Assembly: GCA_964579135.1 (NCBI GenBank)
Contig: CAZOFD010000009.1
Location: 1-58,319 of the forward strand
Reading direction: 5' to 3'
Length of the DNA: 58,319 bases
Origin: CAG-390 sp964579135
GTDB taxonomy: Bacteria; Bacillota; Clostridia; Oscillospirales; CAG-272
A program made the position numbers and the translations under genes. Positions 24,564 through 33,147 of this stretch are shown here, piece after piece (positions within the stretch are counted from its first letter, which is position 1; each line of letters begins with the position of its first letter). The notes under the pieces are model-generated. The model did no database searches. It saw only the letters and a program-made list of their open reading frames with translations, and was not told the origin of the DNA.

Positions 24564-25064
24564 TTATATGTATCGATCCCGCAATCGTGTGGCGAGCTTT
24601 TTTTCGAGGACGACGGACGTGCCCTTGCCGAGGGCGGAACGAACGCGCACTTTGTCGGAGAACGTTTCCATTACGGTGAAGCCCATCCCGCTGCGTTCGC
24701 CCTCGGAGTCCGTCGTAAACAGCGGCTCGCGAGCGAGTTTTACGTTTTCAATGCCGCAACCGCGATCTTTTATCTCGACTTTGAGTCGCCCGTCGGCGTA
24801 GATGCGCGCCGTGATTTTTACCGTTCCGACGGTGTTGCGGTATGCGTGAACTATGCAATTCGTTACCGCTTCGGATATCGCGCATTTTACGTCCATAAGT
24901 TCCGACGGCGTCGGATCGAATTGCGCGATAAAAGCGCCGACGGCGGCGCGAGCGAATCCCTCGTTAGCCGAAAGCGAGGGGAAAGCGAGCTTTATTTCGT
25001 TATATGCGCGTCGATTCGCAGCCTCGCGCCGCGGCTTTGCGGTGGTAACGTCGCTTTGTTGCAT
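24564..25064 (-). CDS. spoIIAB: anti-sigma F factor SpoIIAB
   Basis: A 166-residue GHKL-type serine kinase that binds SigF and phosphorylates SpoIIAA. The ATP-binding boxes are present: the N box DVKCAISEAVTNCIVHAYRN, G1 EIKDRGCGIEN, and G2 SGMGFTVMETF. It is about 20 residues longer than typical SpoIIAB, owing to an N-terminal extension before NEIKLAFPSLSANEGFAR. AAAGGA 10 bp before ATG is the ribosome site. Middle gene of the spoIIA operon. Confidence 0.95.
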   Translation of the reverse strand: MQQSDVTTAKPRREAANRRAYNEIKLAFPSLSANEGFARAAVGAFIAQFDPTPSELMDVKCAISEAVTNCIVHAYRNTVGTVKITARIYADGRLKVEIKDRGCGIENVKLAREPLFTTDSEGERSGMGFTVMETFSDKVRVRSALGKGTSVVLEKKLATRLRDRYI

Positions 25065-25131
25065 TGAGATAACGTCCTTTCTTGCAGATCAGATAAGCGG
25101 ATAGGTTTAAATTACAAAAATCGCGTTTTCC

Positions 25132-25482
25132 TTACGCTCCGCCGCGTCGCGACGCGGCGGTCTTGACGATCTTTATTTTTTTGTCAAATCCCGTGGAACG
25201 AAGCACGCGCTCGACAAAAGGCGAGGGATCTTGCACGGTAAGGCTGCCGCCGCTTTCGCCAATAAGTTTGTACCTGCCCATAATAAAGCCGAGCCCCGAG
25301 CTGTCCATAAACGTAACGCCCGACATATCGAGTACGAGGCGGCGTTTGCCCTGCGCGAGAATTTGCGCGTCGACGTCGCGCCGCAGACGCACGGCACCGT
25401 GGTGGTCTATCTCTCCCCAAACGGAAACAAGCAGTGCGTCGTCCGTTGCGCACCATTCCGAGCCGCAATTGTATCTTATCAT
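25132..25482 (-). CDS. spoIIAA: anti-anti-sigma factor SpoIIAA
   Basis: A 116-residue STAS-domain protein. When unphosphorylated it frees SigF from SpoIIAB. The phosphorylated serine lies in VTFMDSSGLGF (Ser61/62). The rest of the STAS core is conserved (VSVWGEIDHHGA; RRLVLDMSG). Length is normal. First gene of the spoIIA operon; the three-gene order is as in Bacillus. I could not find a clear SigH-type promoter in front of it. The leader instead has a hairpin between SD and ATG. Confidence 0.95.
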   Translation of the reverse strand: MIRYNCGSEWCATDDALLVSVWGEIDHHGAVRLRRDVDAQILAQGKRRLVLDMSGVTFMDSSGLGFIMGRYKLIGESGGSLTVQDPSPFVERVLRSTGFDKKIKIVKTAASRRGGA

Positions 25483-25523
25483 TTTCGCCGCTTGCTTTTC
25501 GCCCCGGCGAAAAGCGTCCTTTC
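25480..25523 (-). promoter_or_regulatory. ribosome-binding site bridged by a hairpin (spoIIAA)
   Basis: On the mRNA GAAAGGA (25523-25517), one base, then a perfect hairpin (GCTTTTCGCC 25515-25506 with GGCGAAAAGC 25503-25494, tight loop), then 11 nt, then ATG at 25482. No other SD exists. The stem is strong, and without it the SD would be 34 nt from the start. Confidence 0.7.
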
Positions 25524-25630
25524 AAACCAATATAAGCGCAATGGGTGTTGCGCGAGGTGCTTTCGCTTGCGATTTTACCACGCCGCGAGCGAAAAAAAGG
25601 TCGAATACGGGCGTCGGAGTATTTATTTTT

Positions 25631-27109
25631 TTAAAGCAATATGCAGATAAGACCGCCGCTCCCCTCGTTGATTATGCGCTCGAGCGTTTCGCCGAGTTTG
25701 GCGCGTGCGTCGTTCGGCATATGCTCGAGCTTTGAGTGCAGTCCCTCGGTAACGAGTTCATAGAGAGATTTGCCGAATATGTTCGAGTTCCAAAGTTCGC
25801 TCGGAGAGCCCTCGAATTCGCGAAGCAGATAATTGACAAGATCTTCGGATTGCTGCTCAGTGCCGACAACGGGGCTTATCTCCGTTTCGATATTTGCGCG
25901 TATCATATGGATAGAGCGCGCCGAAGCCCTAAGCCTTACACCGTACCCCGCGGTGTGGCGCACTATCTGCGGCTCTTCGAGGTGCAATTCGTCGACGGTC
26001 GGCATAACTATACCGTAGCCGAGCTCCTCGGCTTGAGCAAGTGCGTCGGATATCCTTGCGTGGTCTTTTCGGATCTTTGCAAGATCGCACAAAAGCGGTA
26101 TGAGGTCTTTTTCGCCGGAGACCTCGAAGCCCGATAGCTCGCCGAGCGTTTTGTAAAAGAGTTCGGGGGGCGGCGCGACGGCGATCTCGGCACTCCCTTG
26201 ACCGAGCTCGAGGCTCCTGACGGCGAGCTCGGCAACGTATTCGTTGTTTTTAAGCGCACCGAAAGCCGCAGTCAACTCGCCTATCTTCGTCGCTTTCGCG
26301 GCACATTCCCCGACACAGGCGAGGAGCGAGGCGCGTATCGGGTGTTCGGGCGGCAAAGCGGCTGTCCACTCCGGCAGGGATATCCTCACCTCGGATATCG
26401 GGAATTCGTTAAGCACCATACCGAGTATTCCGCAAACGTCGTCCGCGTCGAGATTAAGGCAACTTACCAGCGCCACGGGAACGCCGTATTTTTCCTCAAG
26501 CGAATGACCGAGTTCTGCCGATTCCGCGCTGTCCGGGTGCGACGAGTTCAAAACGATCGCAAAAGGCTTGCCGAGCTCTTTGAGCTCGTTGACAACGCGT
26601 TCTTCGGCTTCGAGATAGGAGGAGCGCGCGATATCTCCGACGCTTCCGTCGCTCGTTACGACGATGCCGACCGTGGAATGTTCGCGAATGACCTTTTGCG
26701 TACCCTCTTCGGCTGCTTCGGTAAAAGGCACGGGCGAGTCGCTCCAAGGTGTGCGAACGAGTCGCGTTTTGCCGTCTTCGAGTATCCCGAGCGCTTCGGG
26801 AATGACGTATCCGACGCAATCTATAAGGCGCACCTTGAGTTTGGCAATGCCGTCCGGGCTGATCTCAACGGCTTCGTCGGGAATGAATTTCGGCTCGGTG
26901 GTCATAACGGTCTTGCCCGCCGCGCTTTGCGGCAATTCGTCTCTTGCGCGGTCGCGGCGAGCTCCCTCGCTTATATTAGGCAACACAAGTGCCTCCATAA
27001 ATTTCTTTATAAATGTGGATTTCCCCGTGCGTACGGGTCCGACTATTCCGAGGTAAACGTTTCCACCAGTGCGTTCCGCAATATCGCGGTATATGCTGCT
27101 ATCGGACAT
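25631..27109 (-). CDS. spoIVA: stage IV sporulation protein A (SpoIVA)
   Basis: A 492-residue ATPase that polymerises on the forespore surface as the base layer of the spore coat. The TRAFAC-type ATP site is GIVGPVRTGKST (21-32), with later IDCVGYVIPEA and the conserved VLNSSHPDS. The C-terminus ends in the typical hydrophobic GGLICILL, which contacts SpoVM. Length equals the family. The ribosome site GGAGG precedes ATG. It diverges from the DivIVA-like gene. A mother-cell promoter is expected upstream, but no convincing SigE site was found. Confidence 0.97.
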   Translation of the reverse strand: MSDSSIYRDIAERTGGNVYLGIVGPVRTGKSTFIKKFMEALVLPNISEGARRDRARDELPQSAAGKTVMTTEPKFIPDEAVEISPDGIAKLKVRLIDCVGYVIPEALGILEDGKTRLVRTPWSDSPVPFTEAAEEGTQKVIREHSTVGIVVTSDGSVGDIARSSYLEAEERVVNELKELGKPFAIVLNSSHPDSAESAELGHSLEEKYGVPVALVSCLNLDADDVCGILGMVLNEFPISEVRISLPEWTAALPPEHPIRASLLACVGECAAKATKIGELTAAFGALKNNEYVAELAVRSLELGQGSAEIAVAPPPELFYKTLGELSGFEVSGEKDLIPLLCDLAKIRKDHARISDALAQAEELGYGIVMPTVDELHLEEPQIVRHTAGYGVRLRASARSIHMIRANIETEISPVVGTEQQSEDLVNYLLREFEGSPSELWNSNIFGKSLYELVTEGLHSKLEHMPNDARAKLGETLERIINEGSGGLICILL

Positions 27110-27264
27110 ATGGCGCCTCCGTAAAAATATTTCTTTCGTTAATAGATATGCCGCCGCGAGCGGCGTTATGAAAAAACGATAATATCTTTTTCGCCGTGCG
27201 AGGTGCGCATATGCGCGTTGATAGGCAAAAGCGAAAAGGCAAAACGCGAAATAACAAAAAAATA

Positions 27265-27293
27265 TTGAAAAAGGTCGAAATATATGGTAAAAT
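27265..27293 (+). promoter_or_regulatory. promoter of the DivIVA-like gene
   Basis: TTGAAA (27265-27270), 17-bp spacer, TAAAAT (27288-27293), in an AT-rich stretch 30 bp before the start codon at 27324. Confidence 0.75.
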
Positions 27294-27323
27294 ATATCGA
27301 ATAAATGTCGGAGGTCGGGGCAA

Positions 27324-28217
27324 ATGGCAAGAAAAAACAGCGACAAAGTGCTTTTCGGGACGTCTCTCGGAGGATATAACAAAACGGACGTTAACGAATA
27401 TATTGCCGATCTTGACGAAAAACACGCTCGCGCGGAGGCTTCCTCACGAGCGGAACGCGACGAACTTTGCGAGCGAGTGTCGGCGGCTGAGCAAAGGGCG
27501 GAGACGTGCGAGGGCGAACTTGCGCGTATCGTTGCGCTTAAAGTCGCGCTCGACGCGGAAAACGGCGCACTTAAAGAAAAACTCGAGGCAGCGCTTGCAA
27601 GCGACAAGGCAAACTCGGATAGGGTTCGCGAGACAGAGGGCGAACTCGAGGCGGCACGTTGTGAGATTTTGCGCCTTACAAGCGAGCTCGAGGACAGCCG
27701 TAACAGCGTAACGCTTGACGTTATCGAGGCGCAGACCGCGCACGACGCCGCTTCGGGGGCGGAAAAGATACTGCGAGCCGCACGCGAAGAAGCAGAGCAA
27801 ATGCGGCGCACCGCGGAGCTTGAGCTCGAACTCGCACGCGAGTCCGTCAGACGCAGTTCCGACGAGGCGCTCCGCGAGATCTACGAGATGATAGAGGGCG
27901 CCGTGGGCGAGAGTCTCGGTGAGATACTGAAGAGCGTCCACGAGACCGAAACCGCGGTGGCAAAGACTTCGGACGGTGTCGCGAAGAAAAATTGGGCGGC
28001 AAAAGCAAAGATAACGCATATAAAAGCGCGACTCGAGGCTGATATAGAAAAGCGCATAGCGGATATCGGTGCCGAAACCGGGCGCGAAGCGCGAAAAGAA
28101 GCGCCCAAAAGCGCATCCGAGCCAAAGTCGGGCGGAAACGCGCGCTCCGCGGCCGGCGCTTCGCACCGCAAGAACGTCGGGGTAGCCTCGCGTATTGCGC
28201 GTATGATACGAAAATAA
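27324..28217 (+). CDS. DivIVA-like coiled-coil protein
   Basis: A 297-residue cytoplasmic protein. Residues 10-30 (FGTSLGGYNKTDVNEYIADL) match the N-terminal membrane-curvature motif of DivIVA/GpsB. Residues 30-215 are a long coiled coil rich in Glu and Arg, and the last 80 are basic and low complexity. DivIVA proteins mark poles and septa and recruit division or sporulation factors. Because of its place beside spoIVA a sporulation link is possible, but its promoter is of the housekeeping type. GGAGG precedes ATG. Confidence 0.8.
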   Translation: MARKNSDKVLFGTSLGGYNKTDVNEYIADLDEKHARAEASSRAERDELCERVSAAEQRAETCEGELARIVALKVALDAENGALKEKLEAALASDKANSDRVRETEGELEAARCEILRLTSELEDSRNSVTLDVIEAQTAHDAASGAEKILRAAREEAEQMRRTAELELELARESVRRSSDEALREIYEMIEGAVGESLGEILKSVHETETAVAKTSDGVAKKNWAAKAKITHIKARLEADIEKRIADIGAETGREARKEAPKSASEPKSGGNARSAAGASHRKNVGVASRIARMIRK

Positions 28218-28226
28218 GGCAGATCT

Positions 28227-29108
28227 ATGGATATCGGTGAAAAAATCAAGAAGATACGGCTCGCGCGCGGGATGACGCAATCGGAGCTCGCGGGGGATGA
28301 GATCACCCGAAATATGCTCAGCCGTATCGAAAACGGCAGCGCTTTGCCGTCTTTGCCGACGCTTTTGCATTTATCCGAGGGGCTCGGAGTGCCGGCGGGG
28401 CTTTTGCTTGACGACGAAAGCGAATCGTACTGCAAAAAGCTCGAAAAGCTCCCGGAGATAAAGCGAGCTTACGGCGCGGGAGACTGGACGATATGCCGTG
28501 ACCTTTGCCGCGAGATAGACGACAAGGACGACGAGGCGGAATATATCTCTTTTCTTTGTATTTATAACGAAGCAAAGGAAAAGTTCGAAAAAGGGAAACT
28601 CGTGGAGTCCGCAGCGCTTTTCGACGAGCTGTGCCGCGGAGATATAAAAATCTTGTACCCCACGCGGCACGTTGCCGCGCAAGCCGAAGTGTATCTTGCG
28701 TATATATCGGAGATAGCGCCGTCCGTCGGCAACTCGTCGGGAACCTCCGAGCGGTTGCCGCCCGAATCGTTCGGCGAGGAGTTTTGCCGCTATCGTGCGC
28801 TCATCGGCGCTTTGGTGCGCGGAGAACTTGACGAGGGCAGCTCTCTTGACCCGACCGTGGGAGTTTTGCGCAGCGGAGGCGCTTATTCTGCCCACGTGCG
28901 CGGCAAATTGCTGATGAGAAAAAAGAGGTACGCCGAGGCAAGGCAGATCTTTTGCGACGTTTTGGCAAGCGAGGACGAGACGCCTTTGCCGATGATGTAC
29001 GAGTTTTTCTCCGAACTTGAGATATGTTGCCGCGAAATGCTCGATTATCGCGGAGCATACGAGTATTCCGGCAGTAAAATGGAAATGATAGAGCGGCTTT
29101 TGAGATAA
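28227..29108 (+). CDS. XRE-family regulator with C-terminal TPR-like region
   Basis: A 293-residue protein. Residues 1-62 are a helix-turn-helix of the Cro/CI type (IGEKIKKIRLARGMTQSELAGDEITRNMLSRIENG). Residues 70-293 are helical repeats resembling TPRs (KKRYAEARQIFCDVLAS; CREMLDYRGAYEYSG). Such TPR-HTH proteins are often peptide-controlled or sporulation regulators in Firmicutes; no peptide gene is evident here. It lies 9 bp after the DivIVA-like gene and is followed by a terminator. Confidence 0.85.
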   Translation: MDIGEKIKKIRLARGMTQSELAGDEITRNMLSRIENGSALPSLPTLLHLSEGLGVPAGLLLDDESESYCKKLEKLPEIKRAYGAGDWTICRDLCREIDDKDDEAEYISFLCIYNEAKEKFEKGKLVESAALFDELCRGDIKILYPTRHVAAQAEVYLAYISEIAPSVGNSSGTSERLPPESFGEEFCRYRALIGALVRGELDEGSSLDPTVGVLRSGGAYSAHVRGKLLMRKKRYAEARQIFCDVLASEDETPLPMMYEFFSELEICCREMLDYRGAYEYSGSKMEMIERLLR

Positions 29109-29121
29109 AATATATAACGAT

Positions 29122-29166
29122 CGTGAGGCGTGTACTCGTGTTTGAGTTGCACGCCTCACGATTTTT
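29122..29166 (+). terminator. intrinsic terminator
   Basis: CGTGAGGCGTG (29122-29132) pairs with CACGCCTCACG (29150-29160), followed by ATTTTTG. It ends the DivIVA-like/XRE transcript. Confidence 0.88.
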
Positions 29167-29302
29167 GTGTCATAATCGGGATATCGGTCATATTATGCCG
29201 ATGAAAGCGTTTTTCGGCGGCGGAATTTCCGTTTTACGGCGAGACTTGACCGCTTTTGCGCTCTTTTGCAAGGAGCGCGTTTTGAGGGGTGTGATATATC
29301 GT

Positions 29303-30205
29303 ATGGAAAAGGGGCGAAAAACAGCCGTGCTCGGCGGTGATGTCAGACAGGCGTACGTTGCCGCCGAACTGGCGGCGCACGGATACGAATGTGCCGTGTG
29401 GGGGAGTTGCGGCGGCGAGCTTATCGGCGGAGGAGTCAGTTGCCGGGATCTGCACTCGGCGCTTGCGGGGGCGACGGCGGTAATTTTGCCTATGCGGTCG
29501 ACGGTCGGCGACGGTCGGATTTTTTGCCCCCTTTTGGGGGATGAAGCGTGCAGACCGAGCTTGTTTGAGGTCGTTCCGCACTCGGGCACCGTTATAGGCG
29601 GCGGACTGCCTGCGGAATTCGTCGAATTTTGCCAAAACAAAGGGATAGGCGTATTCGACCTTGAGGGATGCGAAAGTTTGCGCGTTTATAACGCGGCGTT
29701 GACCGCCGAGGCTGCGATTGAGACGGCTATGCGTGAGTTGCGCGTGGCTTTGCAAGGTGCGCGCGCCGCCGTGGTAGGTTACGGTCGAATCGGCAAAAGG
29801 CTCGCTTTTTTGCTTCGCGCGTTGGGGGCGCACGTTACCGTTGCGGCAAGGGGCGAGGGCGATCTTGCGGCGGCGAGGTTGCTCGGTATGGGCACGCTTG
29901 CCGTCGTGAGCGGCAACGCCGAGAGCCTTTATCCGCTTCGCAGCGGCAACGACGTCGTATTTGCAACGGTGCCGGCACCGCTTTTCGGTGCGGACTATTT
30001 CGTCGGCGCCGACAGGGGTACGCTTTATATCGATCTTGCGTCCGCACCCGGGTGCGCGGACGCTGCGGCGGGGGCGGCGTACGGCGTGCGAGTTATAAGT
30101 GCGCTCGGATTGCCCGGCAAGTACGCGCCCGTCTCCGCCGGCAAAATCATAGCGCAGACGGCACTGCAAGTGTTTGAAATGGACGAAAAGGCGGATGTGG
30201 GATGA
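29303..30205 (+). CDS. dpaA: dipicolinate synthase subunit A (SpoVFA)
   Basis: A 300-residue NAD(P)-dependent subunit of the enzyme that makes dipicolinic acid, the spore-core chelator, in the mother cell. The N-terminal domain has AVLGGDVRQAYVAAELAAHGY. The C-terminal Rossmann domain has ARAAVVGYGRIGKRLA and ends with LGLPGKYAPVSAG, a family hallmark. ATG 29303 fits the family start; GAGGGG lies 13 bp before it. A CATATTAT at 29189-29196 resembles a mother-cell (SigE/SigK) -10 box but is weak evidence. dpaB overlaps its end. Confidence 0.93.
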   Translation: MEKGRKTAVLGGDVRQAYVAAELAAHGYECAVWGSCGGELIGGGVSCRDLHSALAGATAVILPMRSTVGDGRIFCPLLGDEACRPSLFEVVPHSGTVIGGGLPAEFVEFCQNKGIGVFDLEGCESLRVYNAALTAEAAIETAMRELRVALQGARAAVVGYGRIGKRLAFLLRALGAHVTVAARGEGDLAAARLLGMGTLAVVSGNAESLYPLRSGNDVVFATVPAPLFGADYFVGADRGTLYIDLASAPGCADAAAGAAYGVRVISALGLPGKYAPVSAGKIIAQTALQVFEMDEKADVG

Positions 30206-30762
30206 GGATAGGTTTTGCACTTTGCGGCTCGTTTTGCACGCTTGACAGAGCACTTGAGCAAATGCGACTGTTGGCGACGGAGCACGAGATCGTACCCGTT
30301 ATGAGCTTTAGCGTCGCTTCGACCGATACGCGATTCGGCACAGCCGATTCGTTTTGCCGCAGAACGGAGGCGATATGCGGCAGACCTATCGTAAAAACGA
30401 TAGCCGAGGCGGAGCCGCTCGGTCCGCGCGACCCGCTGGGTGCGCTCGTTATTTGCCCGTGCACGGGCAATACGCTGGCAAAACTCGCTTGCGGTGTGAC
30501 GGATACTCCCGTTACGATGGCGGCGAAAGCGCATATGCGCTCGGGCGGAACGCTGCTTATCGCGCTTGCGAGCAACGACGCGTTGAGTGCCAATCTCAAA
30601 AACGTCGCCGCATTGCTGATGAGAAAAAACGTATATTTCGTGCCGCTGAAGCAGGATGACGTAAAAGGTAAGCCGCATTCGTTGGTTTGCGACTTTTCGG
30701 AAGTGGGGGAGAGTTTGAGGGCGGCACTTGACGGCAGGCAACTGCGCCCGCTGTTTATATAA
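30202..30762 (+). CDS. dpaB: dipicolinate synthase subunit B (SpoVFB)
   Basis: A 186-residue flavoprotein-fold partner of DpaA. It begins MRIGFALCGSFCTLDRALEQ as in the family, and contains ALVICPCTGNTLAKLACGVTDTPVTMAAKAHMR, the flavodoxin-like cofactor region. The ATG overlaps the dpaA stop by four bases, so the two are translated together. Both genes together are diagnostic of spore formation; some Clostridia use EtfA instead. Confidence 0.95.
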   Translation: MRIGFALCGSFCTLDRALEQMRLLATEHEIVPVMSFSVASTDTRFGTADSFCRRTEAICGRPIVKTIAEAEPLGPRDPLGALVICPCTGNTLAKLACGVTDTPVTMAAKAHMRSGGTLLIALASNDALSANLKNVAALLMRKNVYFVPLKQDDVKGKPHSLVCDFSEVGESLRAALDGRQLRPLFI

Positions 30763-30801
30763 AAGATCCCCCGACGCACGCAGACGGTGCGTCGGGGGAT
30801 C
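30761..30801 (-). terminator. intrinsic terminator (mainly - strand)
   Basis: GATCCCCCGACGCAC pairs perfectly with GTGCGTCGGGGGATC. The T-run (TTTT) follows on the - strand, so it ends the gene at 30816-31565. It may also stop dpaAB from the other side. Confidence 0.85.
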
Positions 30802-30815
30802 TCGTCGTTTGCGGT

Positions 30816-31565
30816 TTACGAGCCGTAGTTCATAACGGCAACGAAAGTTTTTTCGGCTTTGGCGTAATTTTTGTCGGTGGAGTTGCCGGCAATCAGGCTG
30901 CCGAGCGAGCTTTTTGTCCTGAGGCAGAGCAGGGTGTCGTCGGGCAACGAGGCAAAGATCTCGGCGTTTGCTTTGGCAAACTCCGTATCCTTAAATCTCA
31001 CGCAAAAATCGTCGACGGCGTACTCCGGCTTTTCGCCGAGTACGTCGGCAAGGTATCTGAATCCGCCCGCGCTCGATACTTCGGAATACAGCCACGGGTC
31101 GAGCAGACAAAGGGAATATTCGCCCGCTACGATCAGTTGGTCGAAAGACTGCTTTTCGGAATTGTTAAGCGAAACGTCGACTTTCATACCGTCGCCGTTT
31201 TCCGCCGCGGCGTTCTTTTCCGTTATCTGTTCGGGGGAATATATGCAGAGCACGGCGAGAGCGGCGCGTTTTTCGCCGTCGCCGTTAAAATCGTCGGGCA
31301 AAACGGTGGAGATGGCGTCGGACATAGCAGCCTGATCCTCGCTCGATATATACACGGGTCCTGCGTACATAATGATAATATCGTCTTTTTGCGCACTGCA
31401 GGACTGCGATACGCAAACGACCGTCAATATAAGCGCGAACAGCGCGACTATGACTTTCCATTTGTGATAAAACCAAAAATTCGAGAGCTTTTCGCGCGGT
31501 GTGAGCACCGTCGGCTCGGGAACGGGTTCTTGCGGCGGTTGCGGCGGGTTGGCGTATATCTTCAT
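30816..31565 (-). CDS. membrane-anchored extracellular protein of unknown function
   Basis: A 249-residue protein. A Pro-rich cytoplasmic start (MKIYANPPQPPQEPVPEP) is followed by one membrane segment (about 37-58, VIVALFALILTVVCVS) and a soluble outer domain. The outer domain (YAGPVYISSEDQAAMSDAISTVLPDDFNGDGEK; CLLDPWLYSEVSSAGGFRYLADVL) recalls the shape of periplasmic-binding-like or TadE-free single-pass proteins, but I do not recognise a family. GCGAGG is 7 bp before ATG. A consensus promoter stands upstream, divergent from the hydrolase gene. Confidence 0.75.
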   Translation of the reverse strand: MKIYANPPQPPQEPVPEPTVLTPREKLSNFWFYHKWKVIVALFALILTVVCVSQSCSAQKDDIIIMYAGPVYISSEDQAAMSDAISTVLPDDFNGDGEKRAALAVLCIYSPEQITEKNAAAENGDGMKVDVSLNNSEKQSFDQLIVAGEYSLCLLDPWLYSEVSSAGGFRYLADVLGEKPEYAVDDFCVRFKDTEFAKANAEIFASLPDDTLLCLRTKSSLGSLIAGNSTDKNYAKAEKTFVAVMNYGS

Positions 31566-31629
31566 CGGTGTGCCTCGCTTCTCTTGCTTTTGTACGGCGC
31601 TCGGCGAGCGCCGTGCGCTTTGTGGATTT

Positions 31630-31658
31630 ATTATATCATCGGGCGCCGATTCTGTCAA
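31630..31658 (-). promoter_or_regulatory. promoter of the membrane-anchored protein gene
   Basis: - strand TTGACA (31658-31653), 17-bp spacer, TATAAT (31635-31630): full consensus, 65 bp before the start codon at 31565. Confidence 0.92.
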
Positions 31659-31699
31659 GCAAAACCGCCTCGGGGCGACGCGTGACGCGGGACGCGAGA

Positions 31700-31728
31700 T
31701 TGACAAATTCGCAACGACGAGGTATACT
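31700..31728 (+). promoter_or_regulatory. promoter of the alpha/beta hydrolase gene
   Basis: TTGACA (31700-31705), 17-bp spacer, TATACT (31723-31728), 28 bp before ATG 31757. Divergent from the preceding promoter. Confidence 0.9.
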
Positions 31729-31756
31729 AAAATAAAAAAGCGAAAGAGGCATAAAA

Positions 31757-32380
31757 ATGACGGATATACGTAAGATCGGCAAGATAAATTATATGATACG
31801 CTACCCCGAAACGTACGCAAAGGGGGAAAAATACCCCACGGTGACGTTTTTTCACGGTGCGGGCGGTAGAGGAGACGATATGGGCAGGCTGGCACAAAAT
31901 CCGTTTTTTACGTATGCCGTCCCCCGTGCGCCCGAGGCGTTTGTGACCGTTGCTCCGCTTTGCCCCGAGAACGCCGTGTGGTTTGACGTTTTCGAAGACC
32001 TTTTGCGTCTTACGGACGAGGTGCGCGAGATGGATTTTTGCGACAAGAACGCTTTTTATGCGGTAGGCGCGAGTATGGGCGGATACTGCACGTGGCAGAT
32101 GGCTATGAGCCGCCCCGACGTTTTCGCAGCCGTTATGCCTATTTGCGGCGGCGGGATGTACTGGAATGCCGCGCGTATGCGCGAGGTGCCGGCGTGGGCG
32201 CACCACGGAGCCGAGGATACCACTGTCCTGCCGGAGGAATCGAAAAAAATGGTCGAAGCCGTGCTTCGCGCGGGCGGCAACGCGCGTCTTTCCGTGTACG
32301 AGGGGGTCGGTCACAACTCTTGGATAAACGCGTATTCCGACCCTGCGACGATGGCGTGGCTGTTTTCGAACAGAAAATAA
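31757..32380 (+). CDS. alpha/beta hydrolase (esterase/dienelactone-hydrolase type)
   Basis: A 207-residue cytoplasmic hydrolase. The oxyanion-hole region is VTFFHGAGGRGDD, the nucleophile elbow GASMGGYCTW carries the catalytic Ser, and GAEDTTVLPE and GVGHNSW supply Asp and His. It resembles predicted peptidases and phospholipase/carboxylesterases of Clostridia. The substrate cannot be told. Single gene with its own promoter and a downstream hairpin. Confidence 0.88.
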   Translation: MTDIRKIGKINYMIRYPETYAKGEKYPTVTFFHGAGGRGDDMGRLAQNPFFTYAVPRAPEAFVTVAPLCPENAVWFDVFEDLLRLTDEVREMDFCDKNAFYAVGASMGGYCTWQMAMSRPDVFAAVMPICGGGMYWNAARMREVPAWAHHGAEDTTVLPEESKKMVEAVLRAGGNARLSVYEGVGHNSWINAYSDPATMAWLFSNRK

Positions 32381-32420
32381 GGGCGAAAGAACCGAGGCGG
32401 AACGATATACGCGAGGGCAA

Positions 32421-32458
32421 AAAAGATCGCACGTTTGCGAAACGGCAAACGTGCGATC
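32421..32458. terminator. intrinsic terminator
   Basis: GATCGCACGTTTGC pairs perfectly with GCAAACGTGCGATC around GAAACG. The T-run lies on the - strand (GATCTTTT), so it serves the GNAT gene and probably also blocks read-through from the hydrolase gene. Confidence 0.82.
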
Positions 32459-32463
32459 TGCAC

Positions 32464-32952
32464 TCAAAGCATATCCTTGTACACTCCGGGCTTTGAGTCC
32501 GGGATATAAAAACTCGATTTCGGAAGCACCTTTTCATAGAATCCGCGTGCGCTCTCGGCGGCGGAACCGACGACGGCATATCCGTATCCGTCCTCGCGCA
32601 TAGCGTAAAGGCAAGCGTTCACAAGCGCTTCGCCCACGCCGTGGCAACGGCTGTTCTCGGCAACGCCTATGGGACCGAAAAAGCCTTTTGCGGTTGCGTC
32701 GTAGCAGGCAAATCCGAGCATCTCGGGCGCGTCGCCGCTTTTGAGTGCGATATACATCGTTTTAGGCGAAGCGAAAAAGGCGCTTTCGAATTCACACGCC
32801 CATCTCTCGCTGAAGTTTTCGCGAATCCACGTTTTTATCGCGTTTTTTTCGGGGCCTATCGGTCGGCGTATCTTAATATTTTGCGCGGCAAGCCGCTCGC
32901 GGGAGCGGTCGCTCGGGGCGAGGTCGTAGAGTTTTACCAAAATATCTGCCAT
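32464..32952 (-). CDS. GNAT family N-acetyltransferase
   Basis: A 162-residue protein. The acetyl-CoA site is visible as FGPIGVAENSRCHGVGEALVNACLYAMREDG (the R/Q-x-x-G-x-G/A loop reads CHGVGEA), followed by YAVVGSAAESARGFYEKVL. The N-terminal part (WIRENFSERWACEFESAFF) would bind the acceptor, which is unknown. AGGAAA just before ATG 32952 fixes the start. Confidence 0.88.
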   Translation of the reverse strand: MADILVKLYDLAPSDRSRERLAAQNIKIRRPIGPEKNAIKTWIRENFSERWACEFESAFFASPKTMYIALKSGDAPEMLGFACYDATAKGFFGPIGVAENSRCHGVGEALVNACLYAMREDGYGYAVVGSAAESARGFYEKVLPKSSFYIPDSKPGVYKDML

Positions 32953-33096
32953 ATCTTTCCTAACCTGTCGTTGCCTTTCGTGTTTTGCGCCGCTCGGGCG
33001 CCGAGGCAAGTTTTTTAGCATTATATCATTCTTTTCGCTTTGCGTCAACAAGCAACGTGCGTCGCGGCGGCAAAAGAAGATAATTTCTTTTTTCTA

Positions 33097-33125
33097 TTGT
33101 ATTTTTCGGATATATTTGTTATAAT
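33097..33125 (+). promoter_or_regulatory. promoter of the nagA-metG-tatD operon
   Basis: TTGTAT (33097-33102), 17-bp spacer, TATAAT (33120-33125), 22 bp before ATG 33148. Confidence 0.82.
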
Positions 33126-33147
33126 AAAACGATAGGAAGTTGCTCGG

